From contig JBBHKE010001068.1 of the NCBI GenBank assembly GCA_037447655.1, positions 1 through 45,012 of the forward strand: DNA of 45,012 nucleotides, in the 5' to 3' direction. This stretch comes from Zygnema cylindricum (taxonomy: Eukaryota; Streptophyta; Zygnematophyceae; Zygnematales; Zygnemataceae). The stretch's first letter is position 1. Each line of letters opens with the position of its first letter. The notes beneath the pieces are model-generated. The model did not search any database. It had not been told where the DNA came from and saw only the letters and a list, made by a program, of their open reading frames with translations. Of this stretch, positions 18,563 to 29,201 are shown in pieces. A program made the translations under genes and the position numbers.

Positions 18563-20040
18563 TTTATGATGTTACTTTCAAGTAAACAAGTATTATTGAT
18601 ATTTTTGTTTATGTGGAAAAACATGACAAATACTTTGTTTATTATAGCCTAAAAAATTGTAGTGACTACAATTTTTTTGTCTAAAACCCTAAATTTGGTA
18701 TTAATCAAACCCCTATAAACCTTTAATCACGTAATGACAATGTGTTAATCAAGCCCCTAAAACCCCTACACACGTAACTTTGAGAAAAATAATATATTTA
18801 TATATAATATATATATATAAAAAAACATAAAAAAAGTTTGTCGTCTTAATTATAGAAAACAATAACACTCTAATAATATCGACGCTTATTCAAATTGGAC
18901 TCTTTTAAGTCCTTTGTTTTTCATAAGATTAAGTTGGGTCGTTGCTTTCAATCTACATGAAAAGAAAAACCAAAGTTAAGATTTTGCATATGTTGCTCAA
19001 AAAACCAAAGTTCGGCGTAACTGTTCCAACAATATGAGTTTTACAAGTCAATTACAACAATATGAGTTTTACAAGTAAAATACATAGATGTTATCCTTTT
19101 GAAAAAAATGAAACACAAGTTTATTAATTTTTAATTTTGAAAGTGTAATTGTTCAAAAAAATATAATTTATTTGTTAATTTTGATAAGAAGAGATTCTTC
19201 ACCATAATGAACACCAATGAAATATAAAGAAAGACCATCACCAGCGCATCTTTCCCTTTGTACCATCATCAGCCCATCTTTCACTAGGAGCAGACACTGC
19301 TATAGAAAAATTAGCATTACAAATATGAAATACAGTATCAAAAATTATTGCAGCAACACAAACTTCACCACAATTGCCCCAAACTTTATCAACAAACATA
19401 TGCGTTCGATAATTATTAAAGTCTATAAATTGAATTCCATGTCCACAACTAATACAAATAGCATTCTCATCCCAATGACAAAATAAATAACTAAACTTAC
19501 CTTTTTTACATAATAATATTTAGACTAACAACCAAACATTAATAGGGAAAGAGCACCAAACAAACAATTCCCATCCTTGTAACATGCCATCGAAAAAGAG
19601 GAATTCGTGCCATAATAAACTTACCTTAAAGAGAACTCCCAAAAATCGAAAAAAAAACACTTACACATGAATAACAATAAATATATAAAATTTAATAAAC
19701 AAATGAAAAAAAACAAAACAATATGATTTTAATACAAACTTTCCCAAACATGTAAAAATAAGGAAATAGACAAACAAAATAGGATTTATTTAAAATAAAA
19801 ACAAAAAGCATACATTAAATAAAATAAAACATAAGATAAACTTCACACAAACCACTATAAATCGTTTAATATGTAAAAAACCACTTACTGAATATTTAAA
19901 GCATTCGCAAATGAATGGGAAAAGTGACAATTCGTAAAGTATAAAGAAAATTAAAAATAGACGAGGAACAAGATCAAGTTCAAGAGAAAAAAGAAAGAAG
20001 ATGGAAGATAATGGTAATCTCTATACAAAAATTATGCACC
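18555..20040. other. AT-rich non-coding DNA
   Basis: No supportable gene. AAACCCCTA-like words recur near 18684-18765 without forming a telomere tract. A 27 bp segment with CAATATGAGTTTTACAAGT is duplicated at 19031-19075. The 19217-19486 open frame is low-complexity and looks like chance. Confidence 0.4.
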
Positions 20041-20046
20041 TAAATT

Positions 20047-20335
20047 ATTTGTACACTTGAAAGGACGGTTTGAATCCGCTACACTACAATACAGCGATGA
20101 CGACAAAGTGATCGCGACAGTTCACTCGTGGCTGACGACGTCAAGGTGACCACGACAAATACCAAGATGCCGTCGATGCGAGTTAACCGTACCAAGAAAG
20201 TGAAACGATATATGAGCGACGCCGACGATAGATTATTTGTACGCTTGAGAGGACAATTCGTAACCGCTCGAATACAGCAACGACGACAAAGTGATCGCGA
20301 CAGTTGACCCGCGGCCGACGACGTTAATGATGGTT
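20047..20335. repeat. ~100 bp direct repeat
   Basis: 20047-20149 and 20233-20335 share TTATTTGTAC, CTTGA.AGGAC, ACAGC, CGACAAAGTGATCGCGACAG and GACGACGT, 186 bp apart. The segment is distinctly richer in GC and in CGAC words than the AT-rich DNA around it, but no frame crosses both copies. Confidence 0.7.
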
Positions 20336-20559
20336 TCGTACGGACGGATTTGAGTCATCGGCGCTTAATCGTACGGCAACATGAATCACATCGAGGCGTT
20401 TTTATTGTTGTATGTTGACGTCAAGGGCGATTCACATCCAAACAAAAAAAAAGTTATTCCTTTCCTCATCTCATTCATCATCCATTTCTAGTGTGAATGC
20501 AACAATTATACATGGTACTGTAAAAAAACGAAAGGCCCTTGGCAACCAAAGGGCAAAGC

Positions 20560-21200
20560 ACCGAGTCGCCCGCGACTATTATTTCTTATCTTTTATCATT
20601 TGATATGCCATCAAACTAAGACCAAAAATATTAAAAGAAAAGTAAAAAAATATTTCATTTTATACTATTATTGTTGTATTTCACTTAGAGAAGAGGGAAA
20701 AATGATCGGTCGCGGAGAAAGAGGGGGAGAGCCGAGGACGACGTCATTTTTGCAAAGGACCCATGAATGACAGTGGAGGTGCGAGACCCCAACGATTTTT
20801 TCCGTACATGCTTTTCATTTTTGTATGTACATGCGCGTGACGAGCAGGGAAAAAATAGCGTGTATTTTTCCTCGTTCAAAACTTTTTGAAGACGTTTCAC
20901 ACTTGCAATACCGTTCTGTTATTCGTCAATATGGTATTATTTTAATTAAAATCAGGTCTGGATTTGATTTCAGTATAAGTGTGAAGATGAGCTGGCGTGA
21001 CGTGGAAGTGTTTCGCGATGATAAAAACGCCAAATTGACGTACCATCCAGAGTTCCAAGATGACACAAAATGTACTTTGGTTCTTGCCCCATTCTTCGTA
21101 TGGCGTAAGATATTCTTGTTACAAGTCCCATTTTTTGTGAAAACGACAGGAAAAAACCCTTACTTGAAACACATGGGCACACACCCTTACACGTACAAAT
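20560..21200 (-). repeat. Unknown repeat unit A (inverted)
   Basis: Read on the minus strand this matches unit B: ATACTG, CCTGATTTTAAT, GCAAGTGTGAAACGTCTTCAAAAA, GTACACGCTATTTTTT, GTCACG, CATGTACG, CCTCCACT, CATGGGTCCTTTGCAAAA, GAAATACAACAATAATAG, and TTTTTGGTCTTAGTTTGATGGC, in this order (spaces omitted between words). Its outer end also resembles unit C (TTTTTCCTGTCGTTTT). It lies inverted to B and C. No protein frame is conserved among the copies, so it looks like a non-coding repeat or a transposon fragment of unknown class. Confidence 0.7.
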
Positions 21201-21479
21201 TGTAGAGTGTGCAAACTGTACGTTTTTCCTGTTCTTTACCGATGTACGATTCTTCTGTTTTTTACTGATACTTGTCAGTTTGTCACCTTCTAGCATTAAA
21301 AGCGTATTTTACTGCACCGTGAATCGTTATTAGTGTAGCAATATAGGTATAAAGTTAGTGTTACTAACTCTACTATATTGTAATGTAGTTATGGTTCCAA
21401 GGCCTAACGCCAACAAAAGTTCAACGCTAATTTATACATCTAACACTAATTTGGATACAAATTCGCATAATGTAGCCGA
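21201..21479. other. Spacer with TIR-family end
   Basis: CACCGTGAATCGTTATTAGTGT at 21316 is one more end of the TA-flanked TIR family. AACACTAATTTGGATACAAATTCGC near 21440-21465 may be the eroded partner. Nothing else is recognisable. Confidence 0.4.
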
Positions 21480-21975
21480 CATAACATGTGTTCATACAAT
21501 AGACGTTTGAACATGAGAGAAAGGTTCTCGCGACTTTTCCCCGTCTTTATTACTAGAAATCAAATATAAGTCCCCTTTTTCGTGTCGACACACTCGCTTT
21601 CCTGTCTCAACGCCGTAATCTGTTACTTTTTCTATACGTATGTAAAAAATATCGAGCAGTTTTTACTATCATCGCGACCCACTTCCACGTCAAGCCAACT
21701 TATCTTCACACGTATACTGTGTAACAGGATCTCCTACCTCTCAGAAAATCCCATTACTACAAACAATTCCAACCACACATTCCACACATTGGAAAATACA
21801 CATCCACATTGGAAAACACTCACATAAGGATAACTTTAAATTAGAAGAAGCTTTTGTCCACATAACATTAGCTTGGTCTCTTGCCCTCGTGGCTCAACCC
21901 TTCAATTTAAAGTGTTTCCTCTACTCTCCACTCTTAATAATTCTATCTCTTAACTACTAAAACACTATTTAGTTA

Positions 21976-22642
21976 GGGTATGGTTACATCGGACGAAAAG
22001 TGAGGTTTAATACAGAATTTTGTACTTACCCGTACCATGCCGTACTATATTTTCGTGAGTTTCTTGAAAACAACATTACAGAAAATAAGATTACGATTCT
22101 CCAAGTATCCAGGAGAAAACATCGACCGTCCGATTACATTTTGGTCTTCATCTGCGAAGCAATCGCTCCATACGCCTCTGTATTGGTGAACCCACCTCGC
22201 CGAGGTGGGTTCAGCAATACAGAACCAGTCAAATCGTTACACCTGGACGTCAAACACGTGCGTCGATGAAATATGAAAATTTTCACACGCCCCCAAAGTC
22301 ACGTGCCTTCGGACAAGGTGACCGTAAAATTTTTGCCGAAATAAAATACGTTTTTTTCCTGAAAGTCAGCAGCGTGAAGGAGATCTCTGAGGTACATTGA
22401 CGCGGTACACTTGCGAAGTACACGTGCGAAATACGCAAGTACGGATTTTTATACGAAAATGGTCGGTTTCCAAATCTTTGACGATTTTATAGATTTGATC
22501 GTCGACCTACGTGGAATCACTCAAATTAGAACACGTATGTAAAAACTTATTTACAGATGATACGCGATGTAACCGAGGCCTCTGTAATACAGAAATTTTG
22601 CTGTCCGTACTATTACAGAGACCTCCTGATGTAACCATACCC
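21976..22642. mobile_element. PIF/Harbinger-type MITE in the 3' LTR
   Basis: The 15 bp terminal inverted repeats are GGGTATGGTTACATC and GATGTAACCATACCC. TTA is duplicated at 21973-21975 and 22643-22645. The other LTR (29451-29460) preserves the empty site TTAGTTAGTAAG, so boundaries are exact. A GGG start with a three-base TTA duplication is the PIF/Harbinger (Tourist) signature. The 667 bp interior has no transposase and includes a strong hairpin at 22178-22222. Confidence 0.93.
22178..22222. other. 45 bp near-perfect hairpin
   Basis: Two 22 bp arms around a single central base, with one mismatch (positions near GGTGAACC and GGTTCAGC). The inner part GAACCCACCTCG is perfectly matched. It lies near the middle of the PIF/Harbinger-type element. 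Confidence 0.9.
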
Positions 22643-23355
22643 TTAGTAAGAGATTTCAATGCAAAATGCCTTTTCTCCAATTTGGTATTAATCGCTCAGG
22701 ACCAAGATCAGCCGGAATTTCCACAAACTTTTCCAAAGGAAAAGATGTCTACTCTCCTCTTACACTTCACTATTTATCCATCATCGCCCTGGACTCGCCA
22801 GGCCAGAGTCAACGCTCCGTTTTAACAGGCTTTTACCTGGGCCAATCATTGATCAGCAAAGACTCAGACTGACCAATGCAAAAACGTGCGAAATCTCTTA
22901 CTAACTACTTAGCGCTTTACTAACCAATCAAACGTTACGTTTCACTACGTAACATTTACGTGCAAAATTGCGCGCCAAACGAAACGCGACTTCGCACGAG
23001 CGTGCGTAACAAATTTCGCACGCGAAACTTCCTACGAAATTCCCTTAAGTGAAAGTGACGTTTCGTACTAAAATTTGTACGAAACGAAGTACCGTGCATA
23101 CTAAACGTTTCATTAGAACTTTATGAAACGTACGCGCGTAATTTCGGTACTAATTTGACCCTTAACCCGTTTCAATGATACCCATTTGTTATTTAGACCC
23201 CACGCTGTCACCTAAATACACCCATCGCTATAACTTTTAAAATATAACTCCAAATAGCGTGATTCTTTCGCGGACGTCTACCAATTTTAGTACTCTATAA
23301 TTAGAACACCTAAATACCCATTTATAAACAAGTTCGATCCGCTATTACTGTTACA

Positions 23356-23370
23356 TCATCCCCTCTTTAT
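23356..23370 (-). other. Polypurine tract of the Ty3/gypsy element
   Basis: On the minus strand AAAGAGGGGATGA lies directly before the 3' LTR. This is the expected primer for plus-strand DNA synthesis during reverse transcription. Confidence 0.85.
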
Positions 23371-23404
23371 TTTTAACTGACCTCGGTTAAAACACCTTTA
23401 ATTA

Positions 23405-24513
23405 TCAAGACGGGACTTCTATATTATTATCCCTCCAGTACCTCTGTAAAAACTCAGAATTTTTATCCTCTAAAGCCAACTCATCCTCAGGCCTTCCTAG
23501 ATAATGCACTTGCCAGAATATAGTATCACCGACCTTGAACCGTTGACCAACCCAATCTATTACCCATCTGTGAACTTCAGGTTCTATAATTATTGAGGGA
23601 TCCAATTCCAATTCTCCTTCAGTTGGGCGAAGATTTACTGGTTTCAATTGGCTGATGTGTATCACTGGATGAATCTTTGTTGAAGGCGGCAAGTCCAATT
23701 TGGCAGCAACTGACGATATCATCTCGGTTACAGTAAATGGTCCAATGTACTTAGGAGCAAATTTTCCCATAGGATCCGATTGTCCCTCGATCTTGCACCT
23801 GTAATGAGTTGTAGAAAGCCAAACCTTGTCGCCTGTGCGTAACACCCAATCACCCCGTTTGCGGTTAGCATTTAATTCTTGCCTCCTTTGTGCCTCCACT
23901 AATGCATCCCGGACAGTTTTCCAAACTGTTTGAATGTATTCCCAAAACTTTGTTCCTGAACCTCTATTCTCTTGAGTGACCCTTGTTATTAAGTCTAATG
24001 CTTCTCTAGGTTGGTATCCGTATGCAACTTCAAATGGTGAGAATCCCGTACTAGCATGTTTACATGAATTGTATGCAAATTCCATTAATGGCAGTTTAGA
24101 TTCCCATGTGTTCTGAACTCCACTGCAAACAGTCCTAAGCATTTCCTCTAGTGTACGGTTCATCCTTTCTGTCTGTCCATCTGTCTGAGGATGATAAGCG
24201 GTACTCATTTTCAATTCAGTGCCTAAATTTTGCTGCAATTCTTTCCAAAATGCAGATGTAAATTTAGAATCCCTATCACTGACTATAGACAGGGGAACTC
24301 CATGATGTCTGACCACGTTGTCAAAATATAACTTTGCAATATCTACAACTGAATGAGTAGTTTTGCAAGGGATAAAGATTGCCATTTTACTGAACCTATC
24401 GACTACGACCATGATACTGTCATTTCTTTTAGATGTAGCTGGTAACCTGACAATAAAATCCATACTGACAGATTCCCATCGTCTTTCAAGAATATCTAAA
24501 GGTTTAAGAGACC
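23405..24513 (-). pseudogene. Ty3/gypsy integrase core and C-terminal domain
   Basis: Integrase joins the element's DNA ends to the host chromosome. The frame holds the DDE core: MDFIVRLP (first Asp), SDRDSKFTSAFW (second Asp) and YHPQTDGQTERMNRTLEEML (catalytic Glu). Next come GPY/F-like KYIGPFTV and HISQLKPV. The C-terminal 50 residues (WVIDW, FWQVHYLG, RYWRDN) resemble a diverged chromodomain, which in chromoviruses directs insertion to particular chromatin. It is separated from the upstream pol frame by a one-base shift near 24513-24518. TAA or similar stop at 23405-23407. Confidence 0.88.
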
Positions 24514-24669
24514 TCTAGGTTTTTGGTTACTAGGTTTACTCTGTTGGCAAGGGACACAACTTTCCACGTGTTTCGACACCTCCTTTGCCATCCCTGGCCA
24601 AAACAATCTACTCTGCAGCCGACTAAGAGTTTTATCTCGACCAAGATGTCCTAAATGCTCATGGGCTTC
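24514..24669 (-). pseudogene. Integrase zinc-binding (HHCC) segment
   Basis: In frame with the reverse transcriptase part and just past its TAG stop, this reads HEHLGHLGRDKT, then FWPGM and CVPCQQSK, the H-x-H and C-x2-C pattern of the retroviral-type integrase zinc domain. The frame then runs into a stop, while the correct continuation is found in the neighbouring frame, indicating a one-base deletion next to GGTCTCTTAAAC. Confidence 0.85.
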
Positions 24670-26250
24670 CTATAAAAGTTGTTTTCTCAAATCTCCCATT
24701 TCAGGAATGCATAACCTATCCCCTGTTCGCAAATACAGTAAACCATCTTCTATTCTAAAGTTTTTGACATGCCTCTTATTCAGTGGGTCATAATTCCCTC
24801 CCAAAATATTCTTGCAAATCACAACAAAATAAGGATCTTTATCATAAACATATCTAACTGTATCTAAAAACAATTCATCCTGAACCATAACACTTATTTC
24901 AAAACATCTACTTAAAGGATCTGCAACTACATTTGTCTTCCCAGGAATATGTTTGACATTAAATTTGAAATATGCTAATTTTTGCATCCACCTAACCTGT
25001 TTGCCAGTCATAATCTGTGCATCACTTAATCTCTGTAAATAAGAAAGTGCTTTATTATCACAGTGAACTGTAAATTCTTTATTATGCAAATAACATCGCC
25101 ATTTCACCAATGCATGTACAATCGCAAGTAATTCTTTTTCCTGTGCTGTATAGTTCTTTTCAGCATCATTGAATTTTCTGGACTCAAAAGCAATAGGATG
25201 AAAGTGTTTGCCGACTTTTTGACTTATGACTGCACCTAGACCTTTGTCAGAAGCATCTGTAGTGATCAGAACTTCAAATTCTCCAGCAGGGTCAGGATAC
25301 ACCAGTGTAGGGGCAGAGGTCAACTTCCCTTTTAGTTCCTTGAATGCTCTCTCTTGATCAGCTCCCCACACAAACGTCTCATTTTCCCGAAGTAAATCCG
25401 TCAAAGGTGCGGCAATCATACTGAAGTTCTTTATAAATTTCCTGTAGTAAGTGGCCAATCCCAAAAATGATCTATCTTCCGTGACATTAGTAGGTTGCTT
25501 CCAATTTTGGATTGCAGTGATTTTGGATGGATCTGTTTTAACACCTTCCCCACTAACTATATGTCCCAAAAATAATTGTTCACTTTTCAGAAAGCTAGAT
25601 TTTGACAATTTTCCGTATAATTTTCTTTCTTTTAACCTTTCTAACACTTTTATTAAATGAATTACATGTTGTTCTCTAGATTCACTGTAAATTAGAATAT
25701 CATCAATAAACACCTGAACAAACTCATCTATGTAATCCGAAAAAGTTTGGTTCATTAATCTTTGGTATGTAGGCGGAGCATTCGTTAAGCCGAATGGCAT
25801 CACTATCCATTCAAAATGACCCACCCTAGTCCTGAAAGCAGTTTTATCAACATCCTCAATTCTAATTGGCACCTGATTAAAGCCACTACGCAGGTCAATC
25901 AACGAAAATACTTTAGCACCTTTTAAACGATCTATCAAATCAGAAATTAAAGGTAACGGATACTTATCCTTCACCGTAATCTTGTTCAGACTACGATAAT
26001 CGACACACATTCTCAACGTTCCGTCCTTCTTTTTGACGAAAAGAACTAGTGCTCCGTACGGTGATTTGCTGGGTTGAATATGTCCTTTCTCTAGGAGTTC
26101 TTTGATCTGTTTCTTTAACTCCTCTTGCTCAAAGAAACTGTGTTTATAAATTCCTGTGACAGGAGGATTACATCCAGGTTCAAGGTTAATAACATGTTCT
26201 ACATCTCGGGAAGGTGGCCTTCCCGAGGGTAAATCTCTTGGGAAAACATC
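24670..26250 (-). pseudogene. Ty3/gypsy reverse transcriptase and RNase H
   Basis: Copies the element RNA into DNA and degrades the RNA strand. Visible motifs: DVFPRDLP and GIYKHS in the lead-in, [47 protein letters not shown], the polymerase centre [10 protein letters not shown] (F-I-D-D), [12 protein letters not shown], then RNase H with [14 protein letters not shown] and [13 protein letters not shown], and ADPLSRC. It is bounded by an in-frame TAA (26251-26253) upstream, where family members have a sense codon between EF and DVFP, and a TAG (24670-24672) downstream. Confidence 0.95.
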
Positions 26251-27104
26251 TTAAAATTCAAAAATCAAATCCTTAACAACAACATCAGATGTATTAATGT
26301 CAGTTACAAAATCAGATTTTAGTTTTTCGAAAGTTTTAGTGATGTCAGATTTAGGGATGACATCAATGTTAGTGTTTTCTCCCCCCCCTTCATCAGTAAC
26401 TGCCTCAGTTACTAATAACAAGAAAGCATGATTCGTTTTATCTTTTAAGTGTTTTTTAAATTGTTTAGCAGATATCAAACATTCTACTCCCAATCTGGTT
26501 ATGTTATTTATATGATTCCTATGCAATTTCTTAGGAGATAATGCTTGCAAAACCTTCCAACAGTTTTCAGACTTCACTTTTAAGGTGTTAATTTCCCAAT
26601 TAATTTCAGGATTATGTTCTGTTAACCAAGGCTTTCCTAGAATTAGTTCTTCATTTCCCAAATTCATTTTTTCACACACAATTTTCATTTTATGACCTTG
26701 GATATCAACTTCTATCGTGTCAGTTTGTAAGTCTAATGTGGACTTATTACCATTTGCCACTTGAACAGGTAAAGGCTTTTCCCTTATGACAGTAGGAATT
26801 TTATTTTCCTCTACAAACTTATGGGAAATAAAATTATGTGTGGCACCTGAATCAACCATTACTTTCAACGGTTTTCCTTCCACTAATGACTCGAATCTAA
26901 TCAAACTGTGTCTGGTGTCATCATTACTTAACTGTCCTAACATAGGTCTGTTGTTGAGAATTTTATCAGAAGGATTCTTTAAACTATGCAGTGTAGTGAG
27001 AATCATAATAAATTCAGCTATCCTAACTTTTCCATTCATTAATTTGCCCTCCAAAGTTAACTCTTTAACTTCTGGATCCGGTTGACTAAACTGGGGACTT
27101 TCAG
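26251..27104 (-). pseudogene. Ty3/gypsy aspartic protease region
   Basis: Cleaves the Gag-Pol polyprotein. The active-site loop is VMVDSGATHNFIS, preceded by a typical beta-strand lead-in, and ELILGKPWL marks the C-terminal part of the fold. The frame is open from before the gag stop, is shifted -1 relative to gag, and shares the frame of the reverse transcriptase. Expression as Gag-Pol would thus need a frameshift at the end of gag. It ends at the in-frame TAA 26251-26253. Confidence 0.9.
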
Positions 27105-28421
27105 TTAGTCCTTTCCGTTTCCCACCTCCTGGGCTTCCTGCTCATCTAGATATAATGCAAAATCCTCTTGGAGACCTTCATTTACATCGACTGTTTTGAG
27201 AGAACCTTTATCTGTACAGTCTTTAGCGTAATGATCTTGACCTCCACATTTGAAACAAGTGACTTTCTTTTTGGGTTTTGTGCACTCTCTACTTAAATGT
27301 CCCTCCTCTCCACAGTTATAACAGTTAATCTTTTTCAATTGTGCACACTCAAATGCTCTATGACCCCTTTTCTGACAAATAGTGCATGTGGGGATGGTAA
27401 GGTTAGGCTTCTGAACATTAATGTTCGGTTTAGGACTTTTAATGTACCCCCCTCTATTGTTAAATTTATTTCCTGCATTAACACTATGTCCACCCCTTTG
27501 ATTTCCCCTGAAGATATTTTGCCTATTCACCAGACCAGCATTCAAACCCTCTTCAACAAATTCCTCCTCATCCCACTGTAATACTTCATTTAAATTACCC
27601 CTGAGTGATCGAGTTTCCCGATTATACCCCAACTGATCCTCTAATTCCAATGACTTATCTTGTAATTCCTTCAAATTATTAAATTTTTGATGTTTTAGTT
27701 CTGATTTCAGTATAGGATTCAAATAGTTCAAGAAATGCAATTTAGCCATTTCATCAGTCAAACCTATAACATGAATACTAGATGAGTCAAATTCCACAAT
27801 ATAATCTTTCACAGATCCAGTCTGCTTACAATTCAGCCACTTTTCTTCCATTCTGGATTTAAAAGTGACAGACAAGAAACGCGATTTGATCGCGGTTTTA
27901 AAAGTTTCCCAATCAGCATTATCAGGAATCAATTTAGACCTTCTCTGAGTATAATACCAAATCTGAGCATCGCCTTTCAGATTGTTAACAGCAAAAGAAG
28001 TGTAATCATCACGATCGCAATTTCTAGACTCCAAATAATATTCCATATGAAAAATCCAAGCATCCAACTCATCAATCCTCTTACCATCAAACGATGGTGC
28101 CTCACTAATAGACAATTTCAGATCCCTTATCTTCTTAGGTCTATCTTAATCATCCTCCCTAAAACTGGCATTCCTTTTACTACTCTCACCCTTTTGGTCA
28201 TTCATATCATTCTTGGTCTGAATTAAGTTAATAAGTTCATCTAATTTCTCATTTGAAACATTTCCATTTTCTTTGACAACTTTTAATTCACTTTTCAATT
28301 CGGAAATGGTTTCATCCACAGCGGTAGCATGATTATTAAATCTTTTGACCAATTTCACAGTTCGCTTCTTCAACACATTCAAAGCATTCTCCATTTCACG
28401 TTTCCATGCAGAATTTGCCAT
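27105..28421 (-). pseudogene. Ty3/gypsy Gag with internal stop
   Basis: Gag forms the particle and binds the RNA. The best ATG is at 28421 (MANSAWKREMEN). The N-terminal 90 residues are charged and helical, then an in-frame TAA (28148-28146) interrupts. Past it the same frame continues with the Gag core (SFDGKRIDELDAWIFHMEYY, DAQIWYY) and three zinc knuckles of the C-x2-C-x4-H-x4-C type, starting CTIC, CYNC and CFKC. Stop TAA at 27105-27107. The core could be translated alone from a downstream ATG, but the full product is broken. Confidence 0.93.
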
Positions 28422-28429
28422 TATCACAC

Positions 28430-29181
28430 AATTAAATCAAGCAAAAGGAAAGATAGAGTATAATTTCCCAAAGAAATTTGATGCAGATTTGAAGTCCTTA
28501 GATTGCTCCAATCCAAAACTTCTTCTCCTTAACAAATCCTTTGAAAAGATCAAGATCTGAGAAATTAAAAAGACATTGACAATAAGTTAGTACAAATTCA
28601 AATTTTCAATTTCCCAACATTGAAACAGAAATCTAAGAATTTCCCCACCAATTTTGCAATAGCAAAAATTGAAAGCTATCAAAGGTAAGATTTAACCATA
28701 AATTTTGCAACAGCAAAATTGAAATCAATCAAAGGTAACAATTTAGGGTTTGAAAAGTTTTGAGTCATTTCTGGACTCCTTTGCTCTTGAAGAAGTAAAG
28801 TACTCCACTTTCCTCCTCCACCATCAGCAAATTCCCCATTTCCCACTACATCAGGATCTTTTGTTCTATAATCCTCACATCCTCACCCTTCATGGCTTCA
28901 AGCCCTCCCTCTACACATGAATCATTGCTAGGAGAAGGCAAGTTTGTTTGGCCTCTAGGTAATTGGAGTGAGCTTCGGCGGTGGCTACACTGCCCACCCC
29001 ACCTTAGTCCTTAGGACCTGAGCACGCCCCACATCTAACCAGCGGCCGCTGGCTGTGTGATCACTCAGTTTCCCTCCAATCCCTTACCACTTCACATTGT
29101 GGTTCTACCGACACAGGTTAGAGCACCCTCACCGGTCACGGCAATCGATATTCGAGTGAGCAAACTTCTCCCTGGTTTCTA
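28430..29181 (-). other. Ty3/gypsy 5' leader
   Basis: This is untranslated sequence between the primer site and gag. It holds duplicated AATTTTGCAATAGCAAAATTGAAA-like words near 28650-28730. No gene of its own. Confidence 0.6.
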
Positions 29182-29199
29182 ACCAAAGCTCTGATACCA
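29182..29199 (-). other. Primer binding site, initiator Met tRNA type
   Basis: Two bases inside the 5' LTR the minus strand reads TGGTATCAGAGCTTTGG. The first 12 bases match the classic plant primer site complementary to the 3' end of initiator methionine tRNA. Confidence 0.93.
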
Positions 29200-29201
29200 T
29201 A

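Larger units (their letters stand above)
21720..23355 (-). repeat. 3' LTR of the Ty3/gypsy element
   Basis: Begins TGTAACAGG and ends CTGTTACA on the plus strand, giving the TG...CA inverted termini. It spans 1636 bp including the 667 bp PIF/Harbinger-type insert and one TTA duplicate, so the native LTR is 966 bp. The segment near 22910-23110 is rich in CG and in ACGAAAC, TTACGT and CGCACG words, which are candidate promoter or enhancer motifs. Confidence 0.97.

Noticed and set aside
18680-18770. AAACCCTAAA words as plant telomere repeat
   Set aside because: Single scattered occurrences in AT-rich DNA, without tandem order.
23405-28421. In-frame TAA and TAG codons in the retrotransposon as evidence of a recoded genetic code (UAR read as Gln)
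   Set aside because: SEC61G ends with TAA exactly at the conserved C-terminus and the UVR/NTF2-like gene ends with TAG at a sensible place, so UAR are true stops. A one-base frameshift in integrase also points to ordinary decay.
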